DNA of 64,000 nucleotides from Pteria penguin (GCA_035048485.1 CM068589.1:7372224-7436223); one strand, 5' to 3'. Positions 1 through 13,200 are shown, counted from the first letter of the stretch. Numbers and translations are program-made. Notes: a model not told the origin generated them from the sequence alone.

Positions 1-126
1 AACAAAAATTAAATCCTTGAACGAAAATGTACAATAATCTAAAGCATTTACTACCATAAACATTAAATTTAGCATTCTACCTTTGAATTAATTTTAAAGG
101 CCAGAAGTAAGTTAGGAGAAACTTAC

Positions 127-3100
127 AGCAATTGCTCTGTCCACCCAGTATTCAGTGAAAGGCAGACTGCAGTAGTCATGGTCTGCAACTGCTTGCTGAG
201 AAAAAAAAATGACAGTATAATACTGTAGACAAATTATTTAAACTTTACAAAGAAATTATGTGATTAGTATCAATAATAAATAAATTAATTTTAATTGATG
301 TTTGTCAGTCAGAACAGAACTAATCATTCTTATCATAAAAACTTTTATTGGATCTTTTTTGCCTGAATATTTCAATTTTGTGTTTTTATGACTTTAATAA
401 GGCTTCCAATAGAGGTGGGGGGGGGGGGGGGGGGGAACCAATTAAAAATTTTTGCACATATTTAAAATTTTCAAATTAACCCCAAAAAGGATTTTTATAA
501 AATTTGGTAGATTTTTATAAGTATCATATGATACTGAACTGGACATTACCTGTATATCTGCCTTCGGATATAAATATCTGAATGCAACATCCGTTGATGT
601 GTACGCCGTATAATTTATGAGAAGGTTGCGTACCCTGTCATTGAAACCTTCTTGTCTCCTAAATTTCTCTGGTCTAGGATCTCCAAGATAATGCTCCATT
701 TTCCTTTTGTGGCAATTCAAGTTTTCTGTTTTTATTGGAGATCCTAAGAATTGAAATTTTACCTTGTGTTAATTGTAAAAAAGACGAAAAAAAAAATTAA
801 AGAAATAACATTCAAACATGTATATATACCAATAACTTTTGACATTGAAAAACATTGTGGTAGATATCCCATATTTATATTTTCTTACCTTATTTAGTTA
901 TAATTTTATTTTCTCATTAACGTCCATTCAAATGCATTATGAATTTATTTTTTCTATAACCCCATGAAATAAAAAAAATGAAATATGACGTCACATCATT
1001 GTGACGTTATAGTTGATATCGTTGGACATGAATGAACGTATTAACAAGTGTAGTGACATAATATAATCCTCCAAGAATGAAGAGTTGATTTTCACAGAAA
1101 TCCAGAGATGTATTTTCTTTTAAAATTGAATTATAAGGTCAATAACTGTAATAGTTTTTTGTTCTATCGAAGTATAGAAGTAAAACCGATTAACATTAAA
1201 CTTGAGTATAATCCGCTTCGTGAATTATACAGTTTGTGAATCGGTTTTATACTTCTATACTTTTATAGAAGGAAAAAATATTACAGTTATAATGTCCTTA
1301 AGTCATGTCATTTTTTTTTTAAATACAAAATTTCCACATGGATATTTTAATGATGTGATTATGTATCAGTATTGTATGGTAAATACAAAGTTTTTATTTA
1401 AAGTAAATATGTATATCTTTTAATGTCTATTATAAGGATTACTTGGAAATTACTCCATGGAATAATCTTTAACCATAGGGGTTGTGACCCTTTATGTCTA
1501 ATTATTTTAGTTTTAATTATCAATATTGTGATGTAAGTGTAACAAAAAAGTAAACTTGATACAGAAAATAATAATTTTTAATTTTAATCACCTTTGTGCA
1601 ACTTTTTTGGTTTATGAAATGTTTGCAAATTATCTGTGCATGATTTTCCGAGCTTAATTACTCCTGTAGATGCAAACTCTTGTAGTAGAATGAGCACTGC
1701 TGCCAAATGCTTGCATGTGCCATGTGGCCCTTTTCCTGCAGGACACTCACAGTGTGAATTGAGAGGGTCACCAGTTTTTTTCTCCAACTTTAGTTTGTAG
1801 TTGTAAGAGACCTACATGTAAAATACAAAAGTATAATTTTAACATATATATCTATTATGATTTATGATATTCTTCAGGGTCAACAGTATATAAATATTCC
1901 AGGTTGCAAACACTAGTTCTATTCTTTTTAAAATATCTTATTGACAATATATCCTTTTATCCTTACTAAACTTTGGTAGATATACAGAAAATCTGTCCTG
2001 AGATTTCTAAGTACTGTATGGAGAATTCATTGCGCATTTTATAATGGTATATGTTTCAAGTACTAGTCAAAATGGTAATCTTTAATCTGCATGATCTTAT
2101 TTATCATATGGAAATTCTGAATGTATTGACAAAGGTCATTGTGACCTTTGATTAAGTTCATGACATAGCTTATATATAATTTTGATCATGACGAACAAAT
2201 GTCAAGTTTGATGAAAATCTGTCATATGTACCAGGTGTGAAAGGAATAAGGAGTAAAAGGTAATACATATACATGTACCATGCAGTGATGTTGAAATAAG
2301 TCATGTGAACGTGTGTCAAATTTATGACACAACTTTGGATAATACTGTGAATATTTTGGTGAAATTTGATGGAATATTTAACAACAGATGACACAACTCT
2401 ATAGTCCCGATTAAAAAAAAATGTCTTAGGTATTACATGTAACAATTATAATCAATGATATTTAACCTTGTTTTTCATAGCTGCTCCAACAATGCCTGTA
2501 AGGTAGATATCTTCACGAATATGAACTGAACATGCCATTACTCTTCTTGAATCATGCAGGAGTTGACCTTTAACCAGAGCTTTTATGTCCCCTGATGCTT
2601 CTCTATCACCTTCAACAAATCATAATTCTGAGATTTAAATGAAGTAAAACAAAATACATTGCAATTAACATGATTGCTTTAAATATGCACACACACACAC
2701 ACACACTCCCTCACAGACACTGACACAGTGCACACTTAATTTATAACATAATAGACCAAAAAATTGAATTGCAGATGGATGTTGAAAAATTTCATCCTGT
2801 CAGCAGTAAAACATATTCTAACATATAAGCTTAAGTTTGTGCAAAGTATATGACTAGCAATATGATGAAAACCAGTATAAAATTGTGCAATTATATAATT
2901 TACTTAGGTACCTGCCAGTCTGTAAAGAAAGTATGCATCTATCTGCTCCCTAGTAATCTTGGGCATCACAATTTTATGGTCTATTTGCAGCTGTTGAAAA
3001 CCAGTAACAGGCCACCCAACATCTAGTGGTTCTGGTAGAATCACAGAAACAGGAGCAAAGTTATTATTTCTGTCATACGAGTCTAATCTATTGAGAGAGA

Positions 3101-4408
3101 GAAAAAAAAATATATGTAGCTACATGTATTAGTAATAAATCATATACCATATGATTGAATTTTATCTTGCAATTGTGTGCTGTGAAATCATCTACCGCAA
3201 TCAAATTTTTTCTATTATATAATGCTTCACCACATAAAATTTGGATAATCTACGATTCACAATTATTTCTGAAAAAGGCAGAATGTAATTTTTAGATATA
3301 TCATATAACATATTTTGTTACTTTATTTGAATAGATAGTGGTTTAATGCACTAACGCAAAACAGAAATTAATGATTAGAAAACAAATCTATGACTTATAC
3401 ATAAAACACTTTGTAATGGCTAAAGAATATAAAGGAAACCTGAAGGCTGAATAAATATTCCCTCAGGTGACCCACCCACCCCATTAAACTGATGTTTATT
3501 GAAGTCCAGTGAAAGTTTTGTTGGTGTAATATTAAATTACACAAAGTGCTTGATTCACTGTGTTTTCAGCCACATACAGAAGCTGGGCAAATTTTAAAAC
3601 AAAAGAAATCATGAACTGTCATGACCTTCATGTACATGTCCTTCTAGGAAGTAAATTTGTTTGAAGTGTGTCACTCTGGTAACAAGAAAAAAAAGTATCG
3701 CATTGAGGGTGAAGTATTGTGACAGGAAAAAAATTTTAAAAAATCTCGAAGGCACCTGGATTAGAACCGGGGATATCTGACTTGACATCTCTGCGCGCTA
3801 ATGAGTGAGCTACAGAGACTACATAAATTCTGTGGGTTTAATTAGGTACATCTACCTGATTCCACAACTCTGGCAAATAAAACGTAATCTCTGGTAAATA
3901 AAACGTAATTGATTAATAATTTGGGATTGTTTTCAATATGCAAGTGTTATTTCTGTTGAACTATGTGATATTTTGGTGATCTGTAGTAGTTTTTCGGTGA
4001 AATTCAGTTATATTACAGATTCTACGTACGCCTATCGTTCTATTACTAATATTATAGTCTGGTTTTATATAATTAAAGCAAAAAAATTGGAATACCATGA
4101 ATGTACTTAAACTTTATAAGTCTGACTTTACTCTAAAAAGTCAGCAAATGAAGAAAAATCCATTTAATATCATTAATTCACATTACACTATGTTACACTG
4201 AAACTTAAGTACTGCTAGCAGCCGATCTGCATGTGTCTATTTTTATCGAGCAAAAGTAAACTTTTTAAATAATCATTTTGAAAAAAAACATCAAAAATTT
4301 TAAAACATACCTTTCAATCAGTTGCACTTTTCTCCCGCTAGTTACAGCTCCTCTCTCTGCGAGCTCTTTCTTCAGCTTAGACACGGGAAGATCTCTGTAT
4401 TGCGACAT
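127..4408 (-). CDS. SAP and SWIM zinc-finger protein, six 5' coding exons (3' end outside window)
   Basis: Six exons join in one frame on the minus strand with GT-AG junctions: 4408-4311, 3087-2912, 2609-2467, 1811-1592, 725-550, 195-127, giving 294 residues. The ATG at 4408-4406 opens a SAP-type helix-turn-helix (about residues 5-38; DLPVSKLKKELAERG then SGRKVQLIERL), a fold that usually binds DNA. Exon 4 carries a SWIM zinc finger, C-x-C-x9-C-x-H: Cys160, Cys162, Cys172, His174, within HCECPAGKGPHGTCKH. Exon 2 holds the ITREQIDAYFLYRLAG block that I recall from animal SAP/SWIM proteins ending in a YqaJ-type nuclease domain. That domain would lie left of base 1 and is not seen. No stop or frameshift occurs, unlike the transposon copy at 42180-44403. 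It may be a host gene, a domesticated transposon gene or one gene of a live element. Domain calls are firm; function is inferred. Confidence 0.88.
416..435. repeat. poly-G tract
   Basis: An uninterrupted G run in the intron between exons 5 and 6 of the SAP/SWIM gene. Similar G or C runs recur near 9387, 15494, 39175, 44660 and 59920. Confidence 0.8.
1136..1300. repeat. short fold-back (inverted repeat)
   Basis: The stretch at about 1136-1192 returns in reverse complement at about 1239-1300 with few mismatches (shared core AGTATAGAAGT followed by AAACCGATT). Roughly 55-bp arms surround a spacer of about 45 bases. It lies in the 0.87-kb intron between exons 4 and 5 of the SAP/SWIM gene and looks like a small MITE-type insertion. 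No target duplication was identified. Confidence 0.65.
2131..2149. promoter_or_regulatory. nuclear-receptor palindrome (inverted half-sites, 3-base spacer)
   Basis: AAAGGTCATTGTGACCTTT is an inverted repeat of AGGTCA with a 3-base spacer, the layout of a consensus oestrogen-type response element. It sits in an intron of the SAP/SWIM gene. Related half-sites are common in the repeat at 17430-18110, so this may be repeat-derived rather than regulatory. Confidence 0.4.
2689..2706. repeat. (CA)n microsatellite
   Basis: About nine CA units in the intron between exons 2 and 3 of the SAP/SWIM gene. Confidence 0.85.
3745..3830 (-). repeat. tRNA-like fragment (possible SINE head or tRNA pseudogene)
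   Basis: On the minus strand a D-arm-like TGTAGCTCACTCATTAGCG is followed by the B-box-like GGTTCTAATCC and then a T run. The acceptor and T stems do not pair well, so this is not a functional tRNA. It could be the Pol III head of another SINE family. It lies in the first intron of the SAP/SWIM gene. Confidence 0.4.
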
Positions 4409-4600
4409 ATTGTTTACATTAGATTCAAGCGTCTAGCCGACAACCTATAGAACACGCACGCCACCTGTCGAGTAGTGCGCTGAATCATTCCCATTGAGGA
4501 TGAATACCATTTTATACTTATAGGTCCTATGTATACTAACTTGAGATTAGCATTTATCAAACCTTATTATTGATTTAAATCATCAATGTTTAAATGAGTG

Positions 4601-4771
4601 GTTGGTTGGTTGATTGGTGTTTTACGTCGCTTTCAACAATATTTCAGTTATATCGCGACATGGAAGCAGGAGGTTACCAACCTCTTAAACATAGTGGCGC
4701 AACCCGGGAATCGAACCCGGATCGTCGGCGCCGCAAGCCAAGCGCTTAACCACTACACCAAGCCTGCCCCC
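4601..4771 (-). mobile_element. SINE family A, full length with perfect target duplication
   Basis: A tRNA-derived SINE in reverse orientation. Its head holds an A-box (TGGTGTAGTGG) and a B-box (GGTTCGATTCC). A body beginning CACTATGTTTAAGAGGTTGG follows, then a tail ending in CAAT/AACC-type units. It is flanked by a perfect 12-bp duplication, TTTAAATGAGTG, at 4589-4600 and 4772-4783, which fixes both ends. Other copies lie at 6790-6979, 16628-16720 and 58128-58303. Confidence 0.9.
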
Positions 4772-4884
4772 TTTAAATGAGTGCAATTATTGATAGTTAA
4801 AAACAAAACTCATGTCTTTGTACTGTAGTGTTGTATAATTGTATTTAAGTACATTGAATACTTATGATTAGTGATGAACTAATT

Positions 4885-4970
4885 GTCGCCGATAATCGAT
4901 TGTCGATCGCTAAAAGTCTTTCGATTCCGATTATCGATTCCAATTCTTTATAATCGATTGTCGCTGAGAG
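4885..4970. repeat. cluster of ATCGAT-type inverted motifs
   Basis: GATAATCGATTGTCG and its near-complements recur three to four times within 85 bases. This looks like the end of a decayed DNA transposon or MITE, but no second terminus was identified. From here to about 6580 I see no gene, RNA or recognisable repeat. Confidence 0.35.
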
Positions 4971-6584
4971 AGAGATAAAAAAAAAAGATTGTTCAGAACG
5001 AACTTAACTGCACGTGAATTGTTTCACAAATTATTCTGCACAAATTGTCTAATAAGCACAAGGTGACCATTCGGATCAATCTCGCAATTTTACTCGTGCC
5101 GACGTATAAAGATCTCTCCCTTTACTCGTACCTATGTAAAAAGACTCGGACGTCACTTAGCGGAATGACTTACAATGATTCCATGCATCACTCATTGCAC
5201 TCAGTAATATCAGCCTAAAATGTACACATCTATGTCAAGGAAAGTAAATAACACTGCAATAGTTCGGGATTAGTGTTCAGTTTTGCTCCGTCGAATGGGA
5301 CTATTTCACTGTACGTATCTGTTTTGAGTTTTACATATTGCAGCATTCTTTTATGAGTAAAGGCGGAGAGATTCCGAATGCATGAGGGGGTATGACTTTG
5401 GTTTTATCCTAGGCCATAATGCAATTTTTCAGTAATTTTTTACAGATACTGTAATAAATATTTTGAAATCTACAGTTAAATTCAATGAAGAAGTATACAT
5501 AGAATATATATAGTTCATTATTTTCTCATTTAAGATGATATTCATGGTAAAACAAAAGATTCAAAACTAAGATTTTACATAGAAATTGAAGATAAATCCC
5601 GAGGAGTATACCTCATTACAAATCATGAATCTGGATCATTTAAGCGTTTGTGAAATAGTCTCATTGTGAAAGTCTTCTACCGTCTTCATTACAAGCCAAG
5701 TACGGACTTATTTGTCTGGTACATGTGCAAGCGTCCATAACTATTTTTCAATAATGGCTACGAATGACTACGAGTCGACGGTTGTTACGTTACGCAGGAA
5801 AAGCCCGAGGATGTCCGACTGCAACATGGTGACAAAAACCAATGATGACGCCAAATCGGCCAAATAAAAATCAAATTTGCTATGTGATCTATATAACATA
5901 TAGATATTAGAGTTATAAATCAAAACTATTTGTGATTGTCACACTTTTGAATAGTACTGTAGCCGCTATACATGCTTTTTACACTGCTACCGTACGTATA
6001 TTTTATTGTAATATACATCTATATGAGTATTTTATGTATTATGCCGTACATGATTATAACTTACCTTTATTCAAGATTAGCCTCATCAAGTAAATCGAGG
6101 ATAGAGTAACATTTTATCACTATAATGCCCACTTTTGTATTTCTACCGCGGCAAACTTTTCCGATGTCATTACACTCGCATTGCATGTACAGTGATGTAT
6201 ACGCTGTGATCAGCAAATGTACGAATTTCATGATATATCCTTTTTATGATTATAATTGTAATTTTGTTGACTTTGTATTTGAGTACTAGACAACTATAGG
6301 TGAAAGTTCGACAAGCATTATTTAGGATTACGTTAAACTTTATACATGTTCTACGAACTATTTCTTGTCGCCATTTTTCTGTACTACGAAGGAGAGTCTA
6401 CGCGCCGAATTCCAACCCATAAAATGCATTATTTTATGTACTTCTAATGTTTTGTGATGTAAATGACATTTTTTCATGTTGTATTTTAATTGAAATGTAA
6501 ACGGACAAGTCTATATTTTAGAACTAGTGTGTGGAAGGTAGATATTGTATACTTGTTCGGATTCCTGAATTTTCAGGACAAGCG

Positions 6585-6657
6585 CTGATTGGTTCGAACC
6601 TGATCCAAACAAGATGGACAAGCTCTGATTGGCTAACCAAGTGTATATATATAGAGC
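6585..6657 (+). promoter_or_regulatory. promoter-like block: two CCAAT-box duplicates plus TATA box
   Basis: The phrase GGACAAGCGCTGATTGG recurs 40 bases later as GGACAAGCTCTGATTGG, giving two reverse CCAAT boxes at 6585-6592 and 6625-6632. A TATA stretch follows at 6643-6653. A start near 6685 is expected. The first ATG downstream (6729) opens only a 16-codon frame ending at 6779. An AATAAA signal lies at 7181. The layout suggests a short Pol II unit with little coding capacity, perhaps a gene remnant. This is inference from motif spacing. Confidence 0.4.
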
Positions 6658-6789
6658 CTTGCTCTGTGGTTACGGCACTTCGCTTTTGAGCATTCAGCTG
6701 ATAGCATCAATATTAACATGTTAGCACAATGGATCTAGCAAAAGTAGCTACAAATTATTATGAGAAATCGTTTATGTAATTACCAAAGG

Positions 6790-6979
6790 CGCAGGGGGTA
6801 GGCTTGGTGTAGTGGTTAAGCGCTTGGCTTGCGGCGCTGACGATCTAGGTTCGATTCCCGGGTTGCGACACTATGTTTAAGAGGTTGGTTACCTCCTGCT
6901 TCCATGTCGCGATATAACTGAAAAATTGTTGAAAGCGACGTAAAACACCAATCAATCAACCAACCAACCAACCAACCAA
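6790..6979 (+). mobile_element. SINE family A, full length
   Basis: A forward copy with A-box GGTGTAGTGG, B-box GGTTCGATTCC, the shared body and an (AACC)n tail at about 6957-6979. The flanks carry related but imperfect duplications (ACCAAAGGCGCA and ACCAAAGATGCA). It lies inside the candidate short transcription unit between the promoter at 6585 and the poly(A) signal at 7181. Confidence 0.85.
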
Positions 6980-7180
6980 AGATGCACTTCTCAAATACCA
7001 TGAAATAGTAAAATAATAAGTTACTTGTATATAGATTGTTTCACCTTTACGTTTTACGACATGATCGTGTCGACTTGTACATATCTATCAAATGGCCAGA
7101 ACTGTAATTTTAATTACTGGTTTTAATTACTAGTATTTTTTGTTGTTCATATTGTTGCTAACCATATTAGACTATGTGCT

Positions 7181-7186
7181 AATAAA
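7181..7186 (+). terminator. poly(A) signal AATAAA
   Basis: A canonical hexamer about 500 bases downstream of the promoter-like block at 6585-6657. It could end a short non-coding or decayed transcript. AATAAA is common in AT-rich DNA, so support is weak. Confidence 0.3.
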
Positions 7187-7613
7187 ATATTTAAACTTTA
7201 ATTTGAACATTGCGTTTTGGTGCGACTGAGAACTGGAGCACCACTCGACCCCTTACAATGTGTAGGGAGGAAATAAAACGTATTCCCGCACACATGACGT
7301 AAAGAACAATAAGACGTTACAATGACGTCATAACCAGCACAACATATAACCCTTAAAATCTTCATAAAAGGATAGAACATCCTGTGGAGTTCTTCTTCCC
7401 AATTTTCTGTTTTTGTTTGTGGTGGATAGCTGAGAGGCCCTCGATGTGTTGGCCTCCTACTGAGAGGCTTAACGACAGCGGTTTGCGTTTTCTTGTTGTT
7501 GTACTCATTAATAGATCTATAAAGTCTTCAAATATAGTTCACAAACTATAAAGTAATCTATAGAAAGTAATATACAAATTCTTTTATGCAATATACGAAT
7601 TATATGGAGTCTC

Positions 7614-7720
7614 ATGCCCGACAAACTACATTTTGCCGGAGTTCTTATTATGACGTTATTGTTTGGATTGTTACGTCATAATCGAATGATGCAACTTTTA
7701 GCGGCAAAAATGTCGGGCAT
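7614..7720. repeat. imperfect palindrome
   Basis: ATGCCCGACA at 7614-7623 is mirrored by TGTCGGGCAT at 7711-7720. Inner pairs TTTTGCCG/CGGCAAAA and TTATGACGTTA/TTACGTCATAA lie in matching order, so the whole 107 bases can fold. This may be a small fold-back element. The rest of 7190-8300 holds nothing I recognise. Confidence 0.6.
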
Positions 7721-8299
7721 TCTGTGCTATACATCGATTCATTTCCCTCTTATGTCAAACTATTTAGCACAAAAGTTGATTGTATTGACGTCATTGAATG
7801 TCGGACAAGTCGAACATTTGATTCTGACATCACGAACATAACCTTCGTTAACTATTGAGCTGCAGCATTGGACGACAAAATGATCAACCCTCCCTCCGAA
7901 TCTGTCATTATTATTACATTATGATGTGATAGATTTTGAGGGAGCATTAAACAATTTGCCATCCAATGTTACAGCACCGCGGTTAACATTGAGGTCGATT
8001 GGGAAGTATGATATTCATACAAAGAAATATATGTACATTCTTACCTCTAATTCACATATCTATTTTTTAAATGATGTTGATATACTTAGTTTTAATATTT
8101 CAAAATGATTTTACCGGCAACATTAGCAAATAATTAGATTTTTTTTATAATGATTCGTTTATGAACATCGCTAATTAAAGTAATTAAATTATTATTATTG
8201 TGAAAAAAGCTGAACGATTCATTTCGGCATAATATTTAACATTGTATTGATTTTATTTTACTTGAAATCAATATTCTTTTCTTATTGTATCAGCATTCT

Positions 8300-8600
8300 A
8301 CATAGGTCTCGGGTTCGACTCCCACCTCAGGTGAATCGGTGTCCTGTCTTCCGGATAAGACAGTAAAAACCGAGGTTCCGTGTCACGGTAGACGTAGCAC
8401 GTAAAAGGTCCTTCACTACTTCAGGTGGGTCTGTCGGTCACTTACTGCTTTGGGTGGGTCCGTTTGTCTCTCACTGCTTCTGGTCTCTCACCACTTCGGG
8501 TGGGTCCGTCGGTCTCTCACCACTTCGGGTGGGTCCGTCGGTCTCTCTCACCACTTCGGGTGGGTCCATTGCATAGGTCTAAATTTTAGTACATTGCACC
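8300..8600 (+). mobile_element. SINE family B, 5'-truncated, with internally amplified segment
   Basis: The copy starts near the B-box (GGGTTCGACTCCC) and runs through the family landmarks: CCTGTCTTCCGGATAAGACAG, AAAACCGAGGT and GTGTCACGGTAG. The later segment ACTTCGGGTGGGTCCGTCGG, present once in other copies, recurs about five times between 8415 and 8575 with a period near 30. Confidence 0.85.
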
Positions 8601-9099
8601 AAGCAGTACAGTAATCTGGGTGTGATATATATAAAAAAAAAGAATGAAACAAAACAAACAAAATCCGTGTACTAGTGTTATTTTAATGACTTCATAGTCT
8701 TGAAGTGAAACTCAATAGATAAACCACTGCTTTTTATTTTGAGTTATTTAGAAAAAAAATATTAAATCTTTGACAGAAACACATGTATTTTTGTAATAAC
8801 TGATGCCAGACCCAGTGACTGAAGAATACAAAATGTCACCCAGAGTTATAGAACTTCACGTTATATATGCTATTCCGCTAAGCGTGGAAAGGAAAATTTG
8901 GGCGTTTCCGATCAGGGAAGAAAATTTATTTATAGAACAAAATTGAAGTACTGTACTCTTTGATAATTCTATTGTAAACTCCGCTGTAATCAATTATTTC
9001 GCGGGTAAGTCAATGTTGACCTTTGCAACAGCCGGATTTACAAGGCATGCTATAAAATCCGAATTGGTACGTAATTACAACGTCCCGTACCGGATATAG

Positions 9100-9108
9100 C
9101 ATAAATAG
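9100..9108 (+). promoter_or_regulatory. TATA-like box upstream of the Ig gene
   Basis: CATAAATAG lies about 90 bases before the ATG at 9190, a reasonable distance for a short 5' UTR beginning near 9130. No other promoter element is clear. Confidence 0.4.
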
Positions 9109-9189
9109 GTTTCGTCGCAGTGGGCGATCACCTGAATTTACTACGTGATTACACACTCGGGTGGGAAGTGATCAGCGTGTACGAGGAAG

Positions 9190-10142
9190 ATGCAGTGTAT
9201 ACCGGCCATGTTACTGTCTATAGTGATTACGATAACTCTGGTGACATCAGTACTCAAAGGTAAATTATTTCTTGTACACATGTTACACTCTTAAGTTTAT
9301 TTTTGTGATATTAAAGTAAGAAAATGTGTGGAGTTTCTTTTTTGGGTTGTTTTGGGGTTGTTGTCTTTGTTTGTTTTTTTTTTTTTGGGGGGGGGGTTGT
9401 TTTGTTTTTTGGGTTTTTTTTATTTACTAGTTCTCAATTTGGGAAATAAGTAGTAGTAGTAGATACAAAGTGAGGACATTCAGATTCCAGAAATTTTCTG
9501 CCAGCTGAAGTTGTGTCACGGAATATCAATTTCATATAACCGTTTGACGGGGCAGCAGATACGGCCGTTTGATGTGGGTTATATGGCCGACAATCCATAT
9601 TTTTTTTTATTATCGTATATTTTTTATTTCATCCTAGAATTAGAATTAGAAATAATTAAATAAATTTATCGCAATCATATGTTTACTTGTTACATTGATA
9701 ATACGGCGGAGTAAATGGAATAATGTAATCAAAAGTAAATGAGTAGAGACCACGGTCTTGACGGAAATCTCATTTAATTGATTGCAATTTATTGATAATC
9801 TCTATCTTTTTTTCTGAAATATTCGAACATAAACTTTGAAGTTTTCAATTACGTATATTCTTAATGTTTCGTGTCATATTTCTAGCTTTTGAATATGTTT
9901 TAGGGAGTTAAAAACAAACGATCCTGTTTTAAACTATGTATACAACATCCCTTCCTGCTTGCCGAGTAAATCAATGTAGTGAAGCATGTTATAAACATTT
10001 TTAAAAGTTTTCATACCTACTCTACAATATTGTTGATTTGATAATATCGCAAACAATGCATACGTACTGATGCGGGGATAATGAAATTGACCACAAGCGG
10101 ACCAAGTTTTAACTTTTTTGCGCCCAGATTGACTCAGATGTA

Positions 10143-10203
<61 letters not shown>

Positions 10204-13200
10204 CCCGAAACTTTCAATAAGGTATTGGATAGACCGAGGGATTATGGGATAGTATCTTATCCGTGTCACAGTCGATGTGGCACGTTGAAAATCCCTCATT
10301 CCTTCGGGAAGGGGAGCGTCCGTCAGTCGGATACCATCGTCCTGTATATGACATAATCGTGACGTGCCGCAAAATAAATCATCAAAGAAAGCTTTTAAAA
10401 GGTACAGGTTATCGCTTTGACCGAACCCACGCGACATTCACGATCACCACCCCATTCCTTCTGAATCTGCCTATGTAATACTGACTTCATTTTAGTTTTC
10501 TATTAGATTTTTGGTGAGCACTTTTTCTTACAAAATTTTATCTCATATCAGAAACGTATTAATTATTCATTCACTTAAATTGAATGCCATAAACGCTTAT
10601 AAGTTTCATTGAAAATACCAATGCTCAGCATCATAAGAGGGCACTTTTTATGCCGATCGCGTCTTCACTTCCCGCACATAATGTTAACCTAAATTTTACA
10701 CAAGGAGTTCCCGAAAGTACATGTGTTCCATTGCCTTCTTGTATTAATAAGTTTCGTTTCCACCTGTGCTGTCGGAGTTATAAAAGCTGTTTCCTGTTCG
10801 AGTTCTTCCTTGTATATATTGGGTATATATTGACAGAACTCTCCATTGAAATGCATTTGAAATAGCGAGAAAACTGCTCAGTCAAAACTCGATCGATGAT
10901 ACAATTTGATTAATGCAAGAATGCGACAAAACCCACAAAACGATGATGCAATTAACGATCACGTGTTAGGCAAATTAATTCAGGAATTTTATTGTAGTGT
11001 TATCCCTTGCTTGTTAATGTAGTGGGATGGGAGGGGCTATAAAACACGATAACAAGAAGTTAAGTCTCGTGAAATGTTAGTTACTCAGGGTCGGGGAAGT
11101 CTTGTGAGTTTTTTTTCTGACAAGTGCATGTAATGTGCAGACAAGTGTTTTCTGATTTGTCAACATAACATTTAACATGTCGATACAACATCCAACAAGT
11201 CTATATAACATCTAAAAATTTGATATAAAATCTAACAAGTCGATTTGCATCTAACAAGTTGATATAAATCTAACAAGTTGATATAAAATTTAACAAGTCG
11301 ATAAAACATCTAACAAGTTGATATAACATCTAACAAGTTGATATAACATCTAACAAGTCGATATAACATCCAACAAGTCTATATAACATCTAAGAATTTG
11401 ATATAAAATCTAACATGTCGATTTGCATCTAACAAGTTGATATAAATCTAATAAGTTGATATAAAATCTAACAAGTCGATATAACATCTAACAAGTCGAT
11501 ATAAAATCCAACAAGTCTATATGACATCTAAGAATATGATATAATATCTAACAAGTCGATAAGCATCTAACAAGTTGATATAAATCTAACAAGATGATAT
11601 AAAATCTAACAAGTCGATATAACATATAACAAGTTGGTATAACATCTAACAAGTCGATATAACATCTAACAAGTTGATATAACATATAACAAGTCGATAT
11701 AACATCTAACAAGTTGATATAACATATAACAAGTCGATATAACATCTAACAAGTTGATATAACATATAACAAGTCGATATAACATCTAACAAGTTGATAT
11801 AACATATAACAAGTCGATATAACATCTAACAAGTTGATATAACATATAACAAGTTGATATAACATCTAACAAGTCGATATAACATCTAACAAGTTGATAT
11901 AACATCTAACGAGTCGATATAACATCTAACAAGTTGATATAAATCTAACAAGTTGATATAACATCTAACAAGTCGATATAACATCTAACAAGTTGATATA
12001 AAATCTAACAAGTCGATATAACATCTAACAAGTCGATATAACATCTAACAAGTTGATATAACATCTAACAAGTTGATATAACATCTAACAAGTCGATATA
12101 ACATTTAACAAGTTGATATAAATCTAACAAGTTGATATAACATCTAACAAGTCGATATAACATCTAACAAGTCGATATAACATCCAATAAGTCTATATAA
12201 CATCTAAGAATTTGATATAACATCTAACAAGTCGACATAACATCTAACATGTTGATATAAATCTAACAAGTCTATATAGTATCTTACCAGAACTTTCTTT
12301 GTGCTCTTTTGTTTAAAATCAATAAAATTTATACCCAAATTTCACCCAAAACACTCCAACGAAATCTCTGGATCCACGCCTTTACCAATAATATACCAAT
12401 GTCAACTTCAAAAAATCGTTGGACTTCTCTTTACTTTTAATTCTTAAGAAAACCAAAGAAAAACTAAATAAACAACCCTAACACCAGGCCCCCCCCCCTC
12501 TTCTGAAAAAAAAAATAACAATAAGGACAACCCAAACACCAACCCCATAAAAAATTAACAAACAATAAAGAACAAACAAAACAAATTAAAACAAAACCCC
12601 CAAAACCCATGTCACAGACTATAAATAGGAGGTATTACTAGAAGTCCATTCAAACATATACCAAAACTGGCGAATCCAGGCGTGGTGATTGAGGGTTCAC
12701 CTACACCGAGATACGGAAGAAAGTTTTATTGGTAGTTTTTGTATAGTTAGCCGATTTGTCATTTGTATTATGTGAATTCAGAAGATATTGGAAGTGGCAC
12801 CATAACAGTTCTGAGATAGACATTTATGATGGCATTTTTTTTTCATAACTTTATAATCAAATAAGTAGCTTTAATACATGCTTACGGTCCGTCTGGGATG
12901 GAACCCCATCCCCCCTTTTCAACAAAATATCTGAAACCGCGTCTGATCTGCAATGAAAGGATGTTTCTTTGTATAAATAATTGCATTATTGATTATTTAC
13001 AACGGTGAAATAACTTACAAATGACGCATGCGGAAAATATTAACTTAGCATTGAATTTCGGACGCTACGATTGACACACTGCAGGATGCGGCTGTTACAT
13101 CCTAGTCGGTGGCCACACTCTAGTCAGCGGTCACACTCTAGTCGGCGGCCACACTCTAGTCGGCGGTCATCACACCGAACACTATGGCCAGAGACAGAGA

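Noticed and set aside
10081..10437. Arg-Glu / Ser-Leu repeat proteins
   Set aside because: They are translations of the (GA)n microsatellite and adjacent SINE.
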